DNA from: Dyella humicola
GTDB lineage: Bacteria > Pseudomonadota > Gammaproteobacteria > Xanthomonadales > Rhodanobacteraceae
Assembly (NCBI RefSeq): GCF_026283945.1
Contig: NZ_JAPDPC010000001.1
Span: 2,666,001-2,730,000, forward strand
Length of the DNA stretch: 64,000 bases
Reading direction: 5' to 3'
The position numbers and the translations under genes were made by a program. The notes under the pieces were generated by a model that made no database searches, was not told the DNA's origin, and was given only the letters and a program-made list of their open reading frames with translations. Position 1 is the stretch's first letter. Each line of letters starts with the position of its first letter. Below are positions 22,085 to 31,776 of this stretch, piece by piece.

Positions 22085-24106
22085 TTAAGCCACCTTCTGG
22101 CGCGAGGGTGCCACCGGCACGACCTGCGTGGTGTGGAGCTGCTGCAGCTTCGCCAGGCGCGAACGCTCCAGCTTCTCGACCTCGGCCGCCGGCACCCAGT
22201 AATCGACATCCTGGTCGTAAGCGCGGGCAATGAAGGAACCGATCATGCCCAGCAGGCCTACCGCCGCCAGCCACCAGATGTGCCAGACCAGGGCGAAACC
22301 CAGGACCGTACCGAATGCGCCCATCACTACACCGATGCCGGTGTTGCGGGGCATATGAATGTCTTCGTACTTGGCAGGCTGCACGTAAGCGACTCCGTTT
22401 TGTTTGTCTTCCCAGAACTGGTCCAGCTCGGCTATCCGCGGTACCAGGGCGAAGTTGTAGAAAGGTGCTGGCGAGCTGATCGACCATTCCAGGGTGCGGC
22501 CACCCCACGGGTCGCCGCTGGGATCGGTGAGCTTGTTGCGGTCACGCACGCTGACGTAGAGCTGCAGCACGGTGAAGAAGATGCCCATCGCGATGATCAC
22601 GGCACCGACCAGGGCCACCACCAGATAGGGCTGCCAGTCGGGGTTGGCGTAATGGTTCATGCGGCGCGTCATGCCCTTGAGGCCAAGGATGTACAGCGGC
22701 ACGAAGGCCACGTAGAAGCCGACCAGCCAGCACCAGAACGAGGCCTTGCCCCAACGCTCATTGAGGCGGAAGCCGAACGCCTTCGGGAACCAGTAGTTGA
22801 TCGCGGCCATGCTGCCGAACACCACGCCGCCGATGATCACGTTATGGAAGTGCGCAATCAGGAAGACGCTGTTGTGCAGCACGAAGTCCGCGCCCGGCAC
22901 CGCCATCAGCACGCCGGTGACGCCGCCGACCACGAAGGTGATCATGAAGCCGATCGTCCACAGCATCGGCACGGAAAGCTCGACGCGACCGCGGTACATG
23001 GTGAACAGCCAGTTGAACAGCTTCACGCCGGTGGGCACCGAGATGATCATCGTCATGATGCCGAAGAAGGCATTGACGTTCGCACCCGAGCCCATGGTGA
23101 AGAAGTGGTGCAGCCACACCAGGAACGACAGCACGCCGATCGCCGCGGTGGCATAGACCATCGAGGTGTAGCCGAACAACGGCTTCTTCGAGAAGGTGGC
23201 GACGATTTCCGAGTACGCGCCAAAGCAAGGCAGCACCAGGATGTAGACCTCGGGGTGACCCCAGATCCAGATCAGGTTCACGTACATCATGGCGTTGCCG
23301 CCAAGCGTGTTGGTGAAGAAGTGCATGTCCAGGTAACGGTCGGCCGTCAGCAATGCCAAGGTCACCGTCAGAATCGGGAACGCCGCCACGATCAGGATGT
23401 TGGTAATCAGCGCCGTCCAGGTAAACACGGGCATCTTCATCATGCTCATGCCAGGGGCACGCATCTTCATGATGGTCACGATGAAGTTGATGCCGCTCAG
23501 CGTGGTACCCAGGCCCGATAGCTGCAGCGCCCAGATGTAATAGTCCACGCCGACCGTTGGACTGTATTCGAGGCCCGACAGCGGCGGGTAAGCCAGCCAG
23601 CCGGTCGCCGCGAAATCGCCGACGAACATCGAGACCATCACCAGCACCATGCCGGACATGAACAGCCAGAAGCTCAGCGAATTCAGGAACGGATAGGCGA
23701 CGTCGCGCGCACCGATCTGCAGCGGCACCACCAGGTTCATCAGGCCGGTGATCAGCGGCATGGCCACGAAGAAGATCATGATCACGCCGTGCGCGGTGAA
23801 GATCTGGTCGTAGTGGTGCGGCGGCAGGTAGCCGGCCGAATCGGCCGAGGCCATGGCCTGCTGCGCGCGCATCATGATGGCGTCGGCGAAGCCGCGCAGC
23901 AGCATGACCAGGGCCACGATGATGTACATCACGCCGATCTTCTTGTGGTCCACGGTGGTGAACCACTCGGACCACAGGTAGCCCCACATGCGCATGCGCG
24001 TGAGCAGGACCAGCAGCGCCAGACCGCCGAGCAGCACCACGGCGAGCGTGCCCATGATGATCGGCTCTTGGAACGGGATCGCCTCTAGGGTGAGCTTTCC
24101 AAACAT
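22085..24106 (-). CDS. cyoB: Cytochrome o ubiquinol oxidase subunit I
   Basis: This catalytic subunit with haem b, haem o3 and CuB reduces oxygen to water and pumps protons. The 673 aa form about 15 membrane segments. The low-spin haem His lies in [20 protein letters not shown]; CuB/Tyr crosslink motif is [19 protein letters not shown]; the CuB His pair is in [11 protein letters not shown]; and the haem ligands lie in [17 protein letters not shown]. It sits between cyoA (3 bp) and cyoC. Confidence 0.98.
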   Translation of the reverse strand: MFGKLTLEAIPFQEPIIMGTLAVVLLGGLALLVLLTRMRMWGYLWSEWFTTVDHKKIGVMYIIVALVMLLRGFADAIMMRAQQAMASADSAGYLPPHHYDQIFTAHGVIMIFFVAMPLITGLMNLVVPLQIGARDVAYPFLNSLSFWLFMSGMVLVMVSMFVGDFAATGWLAYPPLSGLEYSPTVGVDYYIWALQLSGLGTTLSGINFIVTIMKMRAPGMSMMKMPVFTWTALITNILIVAAFPILTVTLALLTADRYLDMHFFTNTLGGNAMMYVNLIWIWGHPEVYILVLPCFGAYSEIVATFSKKPLFGYTSMVYATAAIGVLSFLVWLHHFFTMGSGANVNAFFGIMTMIISVPTGVKLFNWLFTMYRGRVELSVPMLWTIGFMITFVVGGVTGVLMAVPGADFVLHNSVFLIAHFHNVIIGGVVFGSMAAINYWFPKAFGFRLNERWGKASFWCWLVGFYVAFVPLYILGLKGMTRRMNHYANPDWQPYLVVALVGAVIIAMGIFFTVLQLYVSVRDRNKLTDPSGDPWGGRTLEWSISSPAPFYNFALVPRIAELDQFWEDKQNGVAYVQPAKYEDIHMPRNTGIGVVMGAFGTVLGFALVWHIWWLAAVGLLGMIGSFIARAYDQDVDYWVPAAEVEKLERSRLAKLQQLHTTQVVPVAPSRQKVA

Positions 24107-24109
24107 GGC

Positions 24110-25054
24110 TTACTTCTCTGCCTTTGCCGCGGTGATGGGCGAGGACATCGCGTCCCCGTCCGCGTGGTGATCCATGTCCATCGACATGGCCTCGTGCGAC
24201 ATGCCTTCGTGCGACATGCCGCCCATGTACTTGTTGAGGATGTTTCCAAACAGGCCCGGCGTGACGCTGCCGTAGTAGGCCACCGGCACCTTCATGCTCT
24301 TCTGCGCCAGTGCCTGGTAGGTCTCGTCGTTGAGCACGACCGGCGTGGCCTTGGCCTTGGCGATCCAGTCCTTGAAGCCGTCCTGCGAGGTGGCGATGGC
24401 CTGGAAGTGCATGTCCGAGAAGCCTTCGCCGCTGTAATTGGACGACAAGCCCGCATAGTTGCCCGGCTCACGCGCGATCAGGTGCAGCTTCGTCTCCATG
24501 CCGGCCATGGCGTAGACCTGGCTGCCAAGCTGCGGGATGAAGAACGCGTTCATCACCGAATCGGAGGTGAGCTGGAAATTCAACGGCACGTCGGTCGGGA
24601 ACGCGATCTCGTTGACCGTGGCAATGCCGTAGTCTGGGTAGACGAACAGCCACTTCCAGTCCAGCGCCACCACCTGGATCGTCACCGGCTTGGCGGTTGA
24701 CTCCAACGGCTTGTACGGATCGAGCGTGTGCGACGTCTGCCAGGTGATCACGGCGAGGATCGCCACGATGATGGCGGGAATCGTCCACACCACCACCTCA
24801 ATCCTGGTCGAGTGCGCCCAGGTCGGCGCATACGTGGCTTGCTTGTTGGATGCGCGGTAGCGCCAGGCAAACCACAGCGTCATCGCGATCACTGGAATCG
24901 CGACGATGGCCATCAGGCCGAGCGCGATCAGGATGAGGGACTTCTCATGGGCTCCGATATCGCCCTTCGGATTGAGAACTTCCATGTTGCAGCCGCTTAG
25001 GAACACGGCGGCGCCAACGCTTGCGTAGCGCAAGCGCGAGAGAAGAGCATGCAT
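24110..25054 (-). CDS. cyoA: Cytochrome o ubiquinol oxidase subunit II (lipoprotein)
   Basis: From the ATG at 25054 (314 aa) the protein begins MHALLSRLRYASVGAAVFLS followed by GC, a lipoprotein signal with lipobox LSGC. Two membrane segments and a periplasmic cupredoxin domain follow (ALDWKWLFVYPDYGIATVNE, SVMNAFFIPQLGSQVYAMAG). The CuA cysteine pair of cytochrome c oxidases is absent, which marks a quinol oxidase. The C-terminus is unusual: a Met/His-rich tail GGMSHEGMSHEAMSMDMDHH that could bind metal. The frame is open to 25456 only because it reads into the palindromic repeat upstream; that extension is not real. It is the first gene of cyoABCD. Confidence 0.95.
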   Translation of the reverse strand: MHALLSRLRYASVGAAVFLSGCNMEVLNPKGDIGAHEKSLILIALGLMAIVAIPVIAMTLWFAWRYRASNKQATYAPTWAHSTRIEVVVWTIPAIIVAILAVITWQTSHTLDPYKPLESTAKPVTIQVVALDWKWLFVYPDYGIATVNEIAFPTDVPLNFQLTSDSVMNAFFIPQLGSQVYAMAGMETKLHLIAREPGNYAGLSSNYSGEGFSDMHFQAIATSQDGFKDWIAKAKATPVVLNDETYQALAQKSMKVPVAYYGSVTPGLFGNILNKYMGGMSHEGMSHEAMSMDMDHHADGDAMSSPITAAKAEK

Positions 25055-25263
25055 TTTCACGGACAACCTACGGGGGGTACGGCGTGGGGACGGGCGGCAT
25101 CCTAGCGACTTGCATGCCGATTTGGTCGCGCTTGAGACAGAATGTCGCAGTGGTAAATTCTTGCGCATTGCACTGCGGCGACTTGACACGCAAATGCAAT
25201 AGCCAGCACCTCCTTTTGCGCGGAAATGAAGCTCCCTCAAAATCTCTTCATCGCGCGCCCCTG

Positions 25264-25931
25264 CCCCTTCTCCCCCCAAGGGGGAAGGCTGGGATGAGGG
25301 GTGGGTGCTTGCGATGGCGCATCTATTAGCGTTATCGCCAGCTTGCCGCTTACGCAGCGGGCGTTCCGAACCGCTGCCGCGGTCCGGGTCAGTTTTCTTT
25401 TGCTGGCCCAAAAGAAAAGTAACCCAAAGAAAATGGCCTAAAGAACTAGAGCTCATAGCATGGCGAGAGATACGAGCCTGACCGGCGTGGCCAGCCTAAT
25501 GAGTGGCGGCCCACGGCCTACACACCGCGGCTACACCGCAACGCGCCATGGCGCAGAGGGCTTAAAGCGTGGGTGGTGCGGTGGCCATCTGCGCACCCGG
25601 ATACCGCAAACGTCACGACCCTCGGCCGACCCGGCCTTAAGTCCTCGCCGCTTTGGCGCGTTGCGGGGTAGCCGCTGTGTCTCGCCTTGGGTCACCAGCT
25701 ATTTGCTCGCGCTAACCTTCCAACGCTTCTATCCCACGGAGTGCTACCAGCTCTTAAGGCCGTTTTCTTTGGGTTACTTTTCTTTTGGGCCAGCAAAAGA
25801 AAAGTGACTCGAGCGCCGGCAGGCGATCGAAACGCCCGCTGCGCAAGCGGCACGCTGGCGGAGAGACTCGGTTGTCGCGTGATCGCGAGCACCCGCCCCT
25901 CATCCCAACCTTCTCCCCACAGGGGAGAAGG
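25264..25931. repeat. 668-bp imperfect long palindrome (large intergenic repeat element)
   Basis: The left arm (25264 to about 25567) and right arm (about 25636 to 25931) are inverted copies around a 68-bp centre. The best block is 25391-25439 against 25757-25805, 47 of 49 bases matching (arm CTTTTGCTGGCCCAAAAG). Other paired blocks are the outer ends (GATGAGGGG, GGGTGCT, GCTTACGCAGCGGGCGTT) and the inner AACGCGCC region. Each end carries a CCTTCTCCCC/GGGGAGAAGG hairpin like the 131-bp elements. It fills most of the 938-bp cyoA-pepP gap. Reading frames through it (for example 25460-25807) look like repeat sequence, not protein. Confidence 0.88.
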
Positions 25932-25992
25932 AGCCGCAGCGTCCACCGCGACGCCAAGCAGACACGATGCGATGCCCTGCTAACATGCCGCG

Positions 25993-27792
25993 ATGGACCA
26001 GACCACGCCCGTCAAACTGGCCGCCCTGCGGCAATCCATGCAGCAACACAAGGTCGCTGCCTGCCTTATCCCGAGCGCCGATCCCCACCTATCGGAATAC
26101 CTGCCCGATCACTGGCAGGCGCGTGCCTGGTTGTCCGGCTTCACCGGATCGGCCGGTACCCTGGTGGTCACCGCGACGCATGCGGGGCTATGGACGGATT
26201 CGCGCTACTTCGCCCAGGCCACCCAGCAGTTGGCCGGCAGCGGCATCGACCTGATGAAGCAGCGCATTGCACATGCGCCGGAACACCTGGAATGGCTGCA
26301 GCAGAACCTGCAAGCGGGCCAGACGCTTGCTGTCGCCGGCGACAGCATCTCGCTGGCTACCGCCCGGCAAGTTGAACATCGGCTCGAGAGCATCGGCGCC
26401 GGGCTGCGCACGGACCTGGACCTACCGGGACTGATCTGGAGCGACCGCCCCGGCCTGCCTCTTGATGCCATCGTCGAACACCCGGCCCGCTACGCCATCC
26501 TGTCACGCGCCGACAAGCTCGGGCGCTTGCGCACGGCGATGCGCAAGCTGGAAGCCTCCCACCATCTGCTATCGAGCCTGGACGACATTGCCTGGCTAAC
26601 CAACCTGCGCGGCAGCGATGTCGAATGCAATCCGGTCTTTCTTGCCCATCTGCTGGTGCAGGCCGAAGGGCACGCCACGCTGTTCGTGGACCGGGGCAAG
26701 CTAAGCGACGCCCTGGTAGTCGCCCTGGCGGCTGACGGTATCCGCATCGCCGACTATGCGACGGTTATCGACGCCCTCGCCGAGCTGGAGCCGAAGGACC
26801 GCCTTCTATTCGACGCCGGCCGCGTCGTGGTTGCGGTTGCTGGCGCGCTCACGTCGGCGGTGCGCACCATCGAGGCAGCCAACCCCACCACCCTGTTCAA
26901 GGCGCGCAAGAGTGAGCCCGAGCTGGACCATGTGCGCGACGCGATGCGTCGTGACGGTGCGGCGCTGGTGCGCGCTTTCCGTCGCCTCGAAGAGCGTCTC
27001 ACCGCAGGCATGACGCAGACCGAGCTGGATGTGGACACGCTGCTGCGCGAAGAACGCTCGGCGCAGCCGGATTTTGTTGGCGAAAGTTTCGCCACCATCG
27101 CCGGCTACCAGGCCAACGGTGCCCTGCCGCATTACCGCGCCACGCCCGAGCAGCACTGCACGCTAAAAGCACAGGGGTTGTTGCTGGTCGACTCCGGCGG
27201 CCAATACCAGGGCGGCACCACCGACATCACCCGCGTGCTGGCCCTCGGCGAAACCACCGCCGAGCAACGCCGCGATGCCACCCTGGTGATGAAAGGCATG
27301 ATCGCGCTCAGCCGCACCCGTTTCCCCAAGGGCGCCAGCGGCCCGCAGCTCGACGCTTTGGCTCGCGCCCCGCTATGGGCCAGTGGCATGGACTACGGTC
27401 ATGGCACCGGCCACGGCGTGGGCTACTTCCTCAATGTGCACGAAGGGCCGCAGGGTATTCGCCCACCGGTTTCAGGGGCTGCCCTGGTGGCGCTGGAGCC
27501 CGGCATGATCACGTCGATCGAGCCCGGCCTGTACAAGCCCGGCCGGCACGGCATCCGCCACGAAAACCTCGCCGTGGTGGTCGAAGCCGACAAGACCGAG
27601 TTCGGCGAGTTCTATGCCTTCGAAACGTTGACCCTATGCCCGTTTGACCGCCGTGCGCTGGAACCCGGCCTGCTCAACCCCGAGGAACGCGCCTGGCTGG
27701 ACGACTATCACGCCACCGTGCGGGGAGCCCTGGCGCCGTTGCTGGAGGAAGCCGACCTGGCCTGGCTCGAACGCCACTGCGCTCCCCTTTGA
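25993..27792 (+). CDS. Xaa-Pro aminopeptidase (M24B, three-domain XPNPEP1-like)
   Basis: This cytosolic metallopeptidase removes N-terminal residues before proline. The 599-aa length and two creatinase-like N-terminal domains (PSADPHLSEYLPDHWQARAW, LSGFTGSAGTLVVT, GLWTDSRYFAQA) match the large aminopeptidase P1 type. The catalytic domain shows all metal ligands: LLVDSGGQYQGGTTDITRVL (two Asp), GHGTGHGVGYFLNVHEGPQ (His), MITSIEPGLY (Glu) and IRHENLAVVV (Glu). A C-terminal AMP-P extension with LCPFDRRALEPGLLNPEERA follows. It stands alone between the large palindrome and a REP pair. Confidence 0.95.
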   Translation: MDQTTPVKLAALRQSMQQHKVAACLIPSADPHLSEYLPDHWQARAWLSGFTGSAGTLVVTATHAGLWTDSRYFAQATQQLAGSGIDLMKQRIAHAPEHLEWLQQNLQAGQTLAVAGDSISLATARQVEHRLESIGAGLRTDLDLPGLIWSDRPGLPLDAIVEHPARYAILSRADKLGRLRTAMRKLEASHHLLSSLDDIAWLTNLRGSDVECNPVFLAHLLVQAEGHATLFVDRGKLSDALVVALAADGIRIADYATVIDALAELEPKDRLLFDAGRVVVAVAGALTSAVRTIEAANPTTLFKARKSEPELDHVRDAMRRDGAALVRAFRRLEERLTAGMTQTELDVDTLLREERSAQPDFVGESFATIAGYQANGALPHYRATPEQHCTLKAQGLLLVDSGGQYQGGTTDITRVLALGETTAEQRRDATLVMKGMIALSRTRFPKGASGPQLDALARAPLWASGMDYGHGTGHGVGYFLNVHEGPQGIRPPVSGAALVALEPGMITSIEPGLYKPGRHGIRHENLAVVVEADKTEFGEFYAFETLTLCPFDRRALEPGLLNPEERAWLDDYHATVRGALAPLLEEADLAWLERHCAPL

Positions 27793-27808
27793 TCGATGGC
27801 AATCCCCG

Positions 27809-27906
27809 GTAGGAGCGCACCCAGTGCGCGACCGCCGAGGCAAGTCGTCACCGCCGCGCCGGGTTCTCTTGAGGGATAGGGTTTTCGCGCACTGGGTGCG
27901 CTCCTG
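27809..27906. repeat. REP-like inverted pair (copy 2)
   Basis: GTAGGAGCGCACCCAGTGCG at 27809-27828 (extending to 27831) faces CGCACTGGGTGCGCTCCTG ending at 27906, a 22-23-bp inverted pair with a 53-bp interior. It is the same family as 9825-9906 with compensating centre changes (CCCTG versus CCCAG on both arms). It begins 16 bp after the pepP stop. Confidence 0.85.
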
Positions 27907-27998
27907 CACACACAGGAGAGGGGTGCTCCGGGAAACCCTTGACCTCCCGCCCCCCGGCAACCCATCCTCCCCTGTCTAACCCCGCCGAACCTTCCCGC

Positions 27999-29888
27999 AT
28001 GAGCAGTCGCTACAACGCCGCCGACATTGAAGTCCTCTCTGGCCTTGACCCAGTCAAGCGCCGCCCCGGCATGTATACGGACACCAGCCGCCCGAACCAT
28101 CTGGCGCAGGAGGTCATCGACAACTCGGTGGACGAGGCCATCGCCGGCCATGCGAAGTCGCTCGACGTGATCCTGTATAGCGACGGCTCGGTCGAAGTGA
28201 CCGACGACGGCCGCGGCATGCCGGTGGATATCCATCCCGAGGAAGGCATCCCGGGTGTCGAGCTGATCCTTACCCGCCTGCATGCAGGCGGCAAGTTCTC
28301 CGGCAAAAACTACAACTTCTCAGGTGGTCTGCACGGCGTGGGCGTGTCAGTGGTGAACGCGCTGTCGAGCCGCGTGGAAGTCACCATTCGCCGCGACGGC
28401 AACGAATACCGCATGGCCTTCGAACACGGCGACCGCGTCAGCGATCTCGAGATCATCGGCACGGTGCCGAAAAAGAAGACCGGCACCACGGTGCGCTTCT
28501 GGGCCGACCCGAAGTACTTCGACTCGCCGAAGATCCTGCTCTCCAAGCTGCGCCACCTGCTGCGCGCCAAGGCCGTGCTGTGTGCGGGCCTCAGCGTCAA
28601 GCTCACCGACGAAGCCAGTACGGAAGTCAACGAGTGGTATTACGAGGATGGCTTGCGCGACTACCTGCGCGACGAACTCGACGGCGCCGAAGCGATTCCC
28701 GCCGAACTTTTCGTGCACCACGTGCAGCGCGAGGCCGATGGTCTCGACGTGGCGCTTGCCTGGCTGCCGGAAGGCGAGCTGGTGCAGGAGAGCTACGTCA
28801 ACCTGATTCCCACCGCCCAGGGCGGCACCCATGTGAACGGCCTGCGTTCCGGCCTCACCAATGCCATCCGCGAATTCTGCGATATCCGCAACCTGCTCCC
28901 GCGCGGCGTGAAGCTGGCGCCGGAAGACGTATGGGAGCGCCTCGCCTTTGTGCTCTCGACCAAGCTGCAGGACCCACAGTTCGCCGGCCAGACCAAGGAG
29001 CGACTGTCGTCGCGCCAGGCCGCCGGCATGGTCGAAGGCGTGATCCACGACGCCTTCAGCCTGTGGCTCAACCAGCACGTCGAACTGGGCGAACGCATCG
29101 CGCAGCTCGCCATCGAGCGCGCCAGCGCACGCCTGAAGGCGGCCAAGCAGGTCATCCGCAAGAAGATCACCCAGGGCCCGGCCCTGCCCGGCAAGCTGGC
29201 CGATTGCACCGCCACCGACCTCAGCCGTACCGAGCTGTTCCTGGTGGAAGGTGATTCCGCCGGCGGCAGCGCCAAGCAGGCGCGCGACAAGGAGTTCCAG
29301 GCCATCCTGCCGCTGCGCGGCAAGATCCTCAATACTTGGGAAGTCGAGTCCGGCTCGGTGTTGGCGTCCGAAGAAGTGCATAACCTCGCCGTGGCCATCG
29401 GTTGCGATCCGGGCAAGGACGACCTCAGCGGCTTGCGCTACGGCAAGGTCATCATCCTGGCCGACGCGGATTCCGACGGCCTGCATATCGCCACCCTGCT
29501 CAGTGCGCTGTTCCTGCGTCACTTCCCCACCCTGGTACGCGAAGGCCACGTCTTCGTGGCGATGCCGCCGCTGTTCCGCGTCGACGTGGGCAAGCAGGTG
29601 TTCTACTGCCTGGACGAAAACGAAAAGAACGCGATGCTCGAACGCATCCAGCGCGAAAAGATGAAGGGACAGGTCAGCACCACCCGCTTCAAGGGCTTGG
29701 GTGAGATGAATCCGTCGCAGCTGCGCGAATCGACCATTCACCCCGATACGCGCCGCCTGGTGCAGCTCACGGTCGATGGTGACGACGGCACCATCAAGCT
29801 GATGGACATGCTGCTGGCCAAGAAGCGCGCCAGTGATCGCAAGGCCTGGCTGGAGGAAAAGGGCGACCTGGCCACGCTGGAAGTCTAA
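27999..29888 (+). CDS. parE: DNA topoisomerase IV subunit B
   Basis: This ATPase subunit of topoisomerase IV decatenates chromosomes. The start is at 27999 (MSSRYNAADIEVLSGLDPVK); 20 codons of open frame before it are not family-like. Landmarks in the 629 aa are RRPGMYTDTSRPNHLAQEVI, DNSVDEAIAGH (ATP site), GGLHGVGVSVVNALS, QGGTHVNGLRSGL, the TOPRIM motifs LFLVEGDSAGGSAKQARDKE and ILADADSDGLHIATLL, and FKGLGEMNPSQLRESTIHPD. The TOPRIM sequence and length distinguish it from the longer GyrB. A 132-bp palindromic element begins 11 bp after the stop. Confidence 0.97.
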   Translation: MSSRYNAADIEVLSGLDPVKRRPGMYTDTSRPNHLAQEVIDNSVDEAIAGHAKSLDVILYSDGSVEVTDDGRGMPVDIHPEEGIPGVELILTRLHAGGKFSGKNYNFSGGLHGVGVSVVNALSSRVEVTIRRDGNEYRMAFEHGDRVSDLEIIGTVPKKKTGTTVRFWADPKYFDSPKILLSKLRHLLRAKAVLCAGLSVKLTDEASTEVNEWYYEDGLRDYLRDELDGAEAIPAELFVHHVQREADGLDVALAWLPEGELVQESYVNLIPTAQGGTHVNGLRSGLTNAIREFCDIRNLLPRGVKLAPEDVWERLAFVLSTKLQDPQFAGQTKERLSSRQAAGMVEGVIHDAFSLWLNQHVELGERIAQLAIERASARLKAAKQVIRKKITQGPALPGKLADCTATDLSRTELFLVEGDSAGGSAKQARDKEFQAILPLRGKILNTWEVESGSVLASEEVHNLAVAIGCDPGKDDLSGLRYGKVIILADADSDGLHIATLLSALFLRHFPTLVREGHVFVAMPPLFRVDVGKQVFYCLDENEKNAMLERIQREKMKGQVSTTRFKGLGEMNPSQLRESTIHPDTRRLVQLTVDGDDGTIKLMDMLLAKKRASDRKAWLEEKGDLATLEV

Positions 29889-29899
29889 GGCTTCTAGCG

Positions 29900-30031
29900 C
29901 CCTCTCCCCTCCGGGGAGAGGGCTGGGGTGAGGGGTCAGTCTTGCGACCACACCGGTTCAGAGCCGGCTCTTTTACAGCGCCATCGCGAGCACCCGCCCC
30001 TCACCTCAATCCTCTTCCCGCAGGGGAGAGG
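29900..30031. repeat. 132-bp palindromic intergenic element (copy 2)
   Basis: It has the same design as 13837-13967: end hairpins at 29900-29922 and 30011-30031, subterminal CTGGGGTGAGGGGTCA on the left and GAGCACCCGCCCCTCACCT on the right. AGAGCCGGCT lies in the centre. The length differs by one base from copy 1, while the interior has diverged. Confidence 0.85.
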
Positions 30032-30096
30032 AAATAGAAGCGCCGCCTCTGATCCACATCAAGGCCTGGCATCGACGTGAGTGCCATCCTGGTCCG

Positions 30097-31167
30097 ATGC
30101 ATGCCGCATGGACCCGCCGCGCGATCCAAATCCTGGAGGCCGAAGCCCATCGCTCGGCCGACACCCATCTCATTCGCCTGGACCTGCCCGCCTTTCCCGG
30201 TATCCCCCTGTATTTGAAAGACGAGTCGGTCCACCCCACCGGCAGTCTCAAGCATCGCTTGGCCCGCTCGCTGTTCCTCTACGCCATCTGCAACGGTTGG
30301 CTGGATGCGGACCGCCCGGTGATCGAAGCGTCCAGCGGCAGCACCGCCATCTCCGAAGCCTATTTCGCGCGCCTGCTCGGCCTGCCGTTTTTTGCGGTGA
30401 TGCCGCGCAGCACCTCGCGCGACAAGGTCGCCCAGATCGAATTTTTTGGCGGCCATTGCCATTTTATCGACGGCACCGATGTCTACCGCGCCCCGCAGAT
30501 GCTGGCAGCGGAACTGGGCGGCCACTACATGGACCAATTCACCAATGCCGAGCGAGCCACCGACTGGCGCGGCAACAACAATATCGCCGAATCGATCTTC
30601 CGCCAGCTGCAAGGCGAGCCCGACACGGAGCCACGCTGGATCGTGGTCCCCGCCGGTACCGGCGGCACCTCGGCCACCATCGGGCGCTATCTACGCTATC
30701 GCTCGGCGCATCACGCGCCGACGCGTCTCGCCGTGGTCGATCCGGAGTTCTCGGTGTTCTACGACTATTACGTGAGCAGGAACGCGAGTCTGCAGCTGAC
30801 GCGGGGTACCCGCATCGAGGGCATTGGCCGCCCGCGGGTCGAGCCGTCCTTTCTGCCCGGCGTGATCGATTGCATGCTGCATGTACCGGATGCGGCTTCG
30901 ATAGCCGCACTGCGTGTGCTGGAGCAACTGCTTGGCCGCCGCTGCGGCGGTTCTACCGGCACCAGCCTGGTGGGCGCCTTGCTGCTGATGACCGAGCTCA
31001 AGGCCGGTGGCGAGCACGGCCCGGTGGTCACGCTAATATGCGACGGTGGCGACCGCTATCGCGACACCTACTACAACGAGGACTGGATCCGCGCCGAAGG
31101 TCTGGACGTCCCGACCCAGTTGGCCCGCCTGCTGTCCATCGTGCACGAAGGCCGCTGGATCGACTAG
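30097..31167 (+). CDS. PLP-dependent cysteine synthase/desulfhydrase-like protein
   Basis: This 356-aa beta-family PLP enzyme has the Schiff-base Lys in [15 protein letters not shown], the substrate loop [20 protein letters not shown], and the phosphate-binding Gly-rich loop [37 protein letters not shown] lies near the C-terminus. The TGSLKHRLA motif instead of the CysK/CysM form fits the branch that includes mycobacterial L-cysteine desulfhydrase Cds1, so cysteine breakdown is a reasonable but unproven role. The start at 30097 has a weak ribosome site. Upstream is the 132-bp element and downstream, 62 bp, is HAAO. Confidence 0.82.
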   Translation: MHAAWTRRAIQILEAEAHRSADTHLIRLDLPAFPGIPLYLKDESVHPTGSLKHRLARSLFLYAICNGWLDADRPVIEASSGSTAISEAYFARLLGLPFFAVMPRSTSRDKVAQIEFFGGHCHFIDGTDVYRAPQMLAAELGGHYMDQFTNAERATDWRGNNNIAESIFRQLQGEPDTEPRWIVVPAGTGGTSATIGRYLRYRSAHHAPTRLAVVDPEFSVFYDYYVSRNASLQLTRGTRIEGIGRPRVEPSFLPGVIDCMLHVPDAASIAALRVLEQLLGRRCGGSTGTSLVGALLLMTELKAGGEHGPVVTLICDGGDRYRDTYYNEDWIRAEGLDVPTQLARLLSIVHEGRWID

Positions 31168-31229
31168 CCATCTTTCCCCGTAACCGGTTACCGCACTATC
31201 TTGTTGCCACTCTACCGCCGGAACGCCCC

Positions 31230-31754
31230 ATGTCCCTGCTGCCTCCCATCGACCTGAAGCGCTGGATCGACGAACATCGGCACCTGCTCAAGCCGCCGGT
31301 GGGCAACAAGTGCATCGTCGATGGCGACTTCATCGTGATGATCGTCGGTGGACCCAACTCGCGCACCGACTATCACTACGAAGAAGGTCCCGAGTTCTTC
31401 TACCAGCTCGAGGGCGAGATGGTGCTGAAAGTGCAGGATGAGGGCGTGTTGCGTGACATCCCGATCCGGGCCGGCGAAATGTTCTACCTGCCGCCTTGCG
31501 TGCCGCACTCGCCGCAACGCATGCCCAACTCGATTGGCCTGGTGATCGAACGCCAGCGCCTGGCCGGCGAGAAGGACGGCCTGATGTGGTTCTGCGAACG
31601 CTGCAACCACAAGCTGTACGAGGAATACTTCACGCTGGACAGCATCGAGCACGATTTCCCACCGGTATTCGAGCGCTTTTATCGCTCGATCGAGTCGCGC
31701 ACGTGCGTGGAATGCGGGCATCTGAACCCGGCTCCCGCGCGGTACTCCGACTGA
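31230..31754 (+). CDS. nbaC: 3-hydroxyanthranilate 3,4-dioxygenase
   Basis: This Fe(II) cupin dioxygenase of the kynurenine pathway opens 3-hydroxyanthranilate towards quinolinate, and thus NAD. The 174 aa starting [20 protein letters not shown] contain the metal cupin motif [18 protein letters not shown] and [19 protein letters not shown]. Two Cys-x2-Cys pairs at the C-terminus ([18 protein letters not shown]) form the rubredoxin-like second iron site of bacterial enzymes. The longer open frame upstream (to 30081) is a shadow of the PLP gene; the true start is 31230. Other kynurenine genes are not in the window. Confidence 0.93.
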   Translation: MSLLPPIDLKRWIDEHRHLLKPPVGNKCIVDGDFIVMIVGGPNSRTDYHYEEGPEFFYQLEGEMVLKVQDEGVLRDIPIRAGEMFYLPPCVPHSPQRMPNSIGLVIERQRLAGEKDGLMWFCERCNHKLYEEYFTLDSIEHDFPPVFERFYRSIESRTCVECGHLNPAPARYSD

Positions 31755-31776
31755 GACCCCACTCAGCTGGATCGAC

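Noticed and set aside
25055-25456. N-terminal extension of cyoA
   Set aside because: It reads antisense through the repeat element; the lipoprotein signal begins at 25054.
25460-25807. 115-codon frame ending SFGPAKEK
   Set aside because: It lies wholly within the 668-bp palindrome; the peptide is produced by the repeat sequence and has no protein features.
28347-29951. 534-codon minus-strand frame over parE
   Set aside because: It is antisense to a fully supported topoisomerase gene and has no recognisable motifs.
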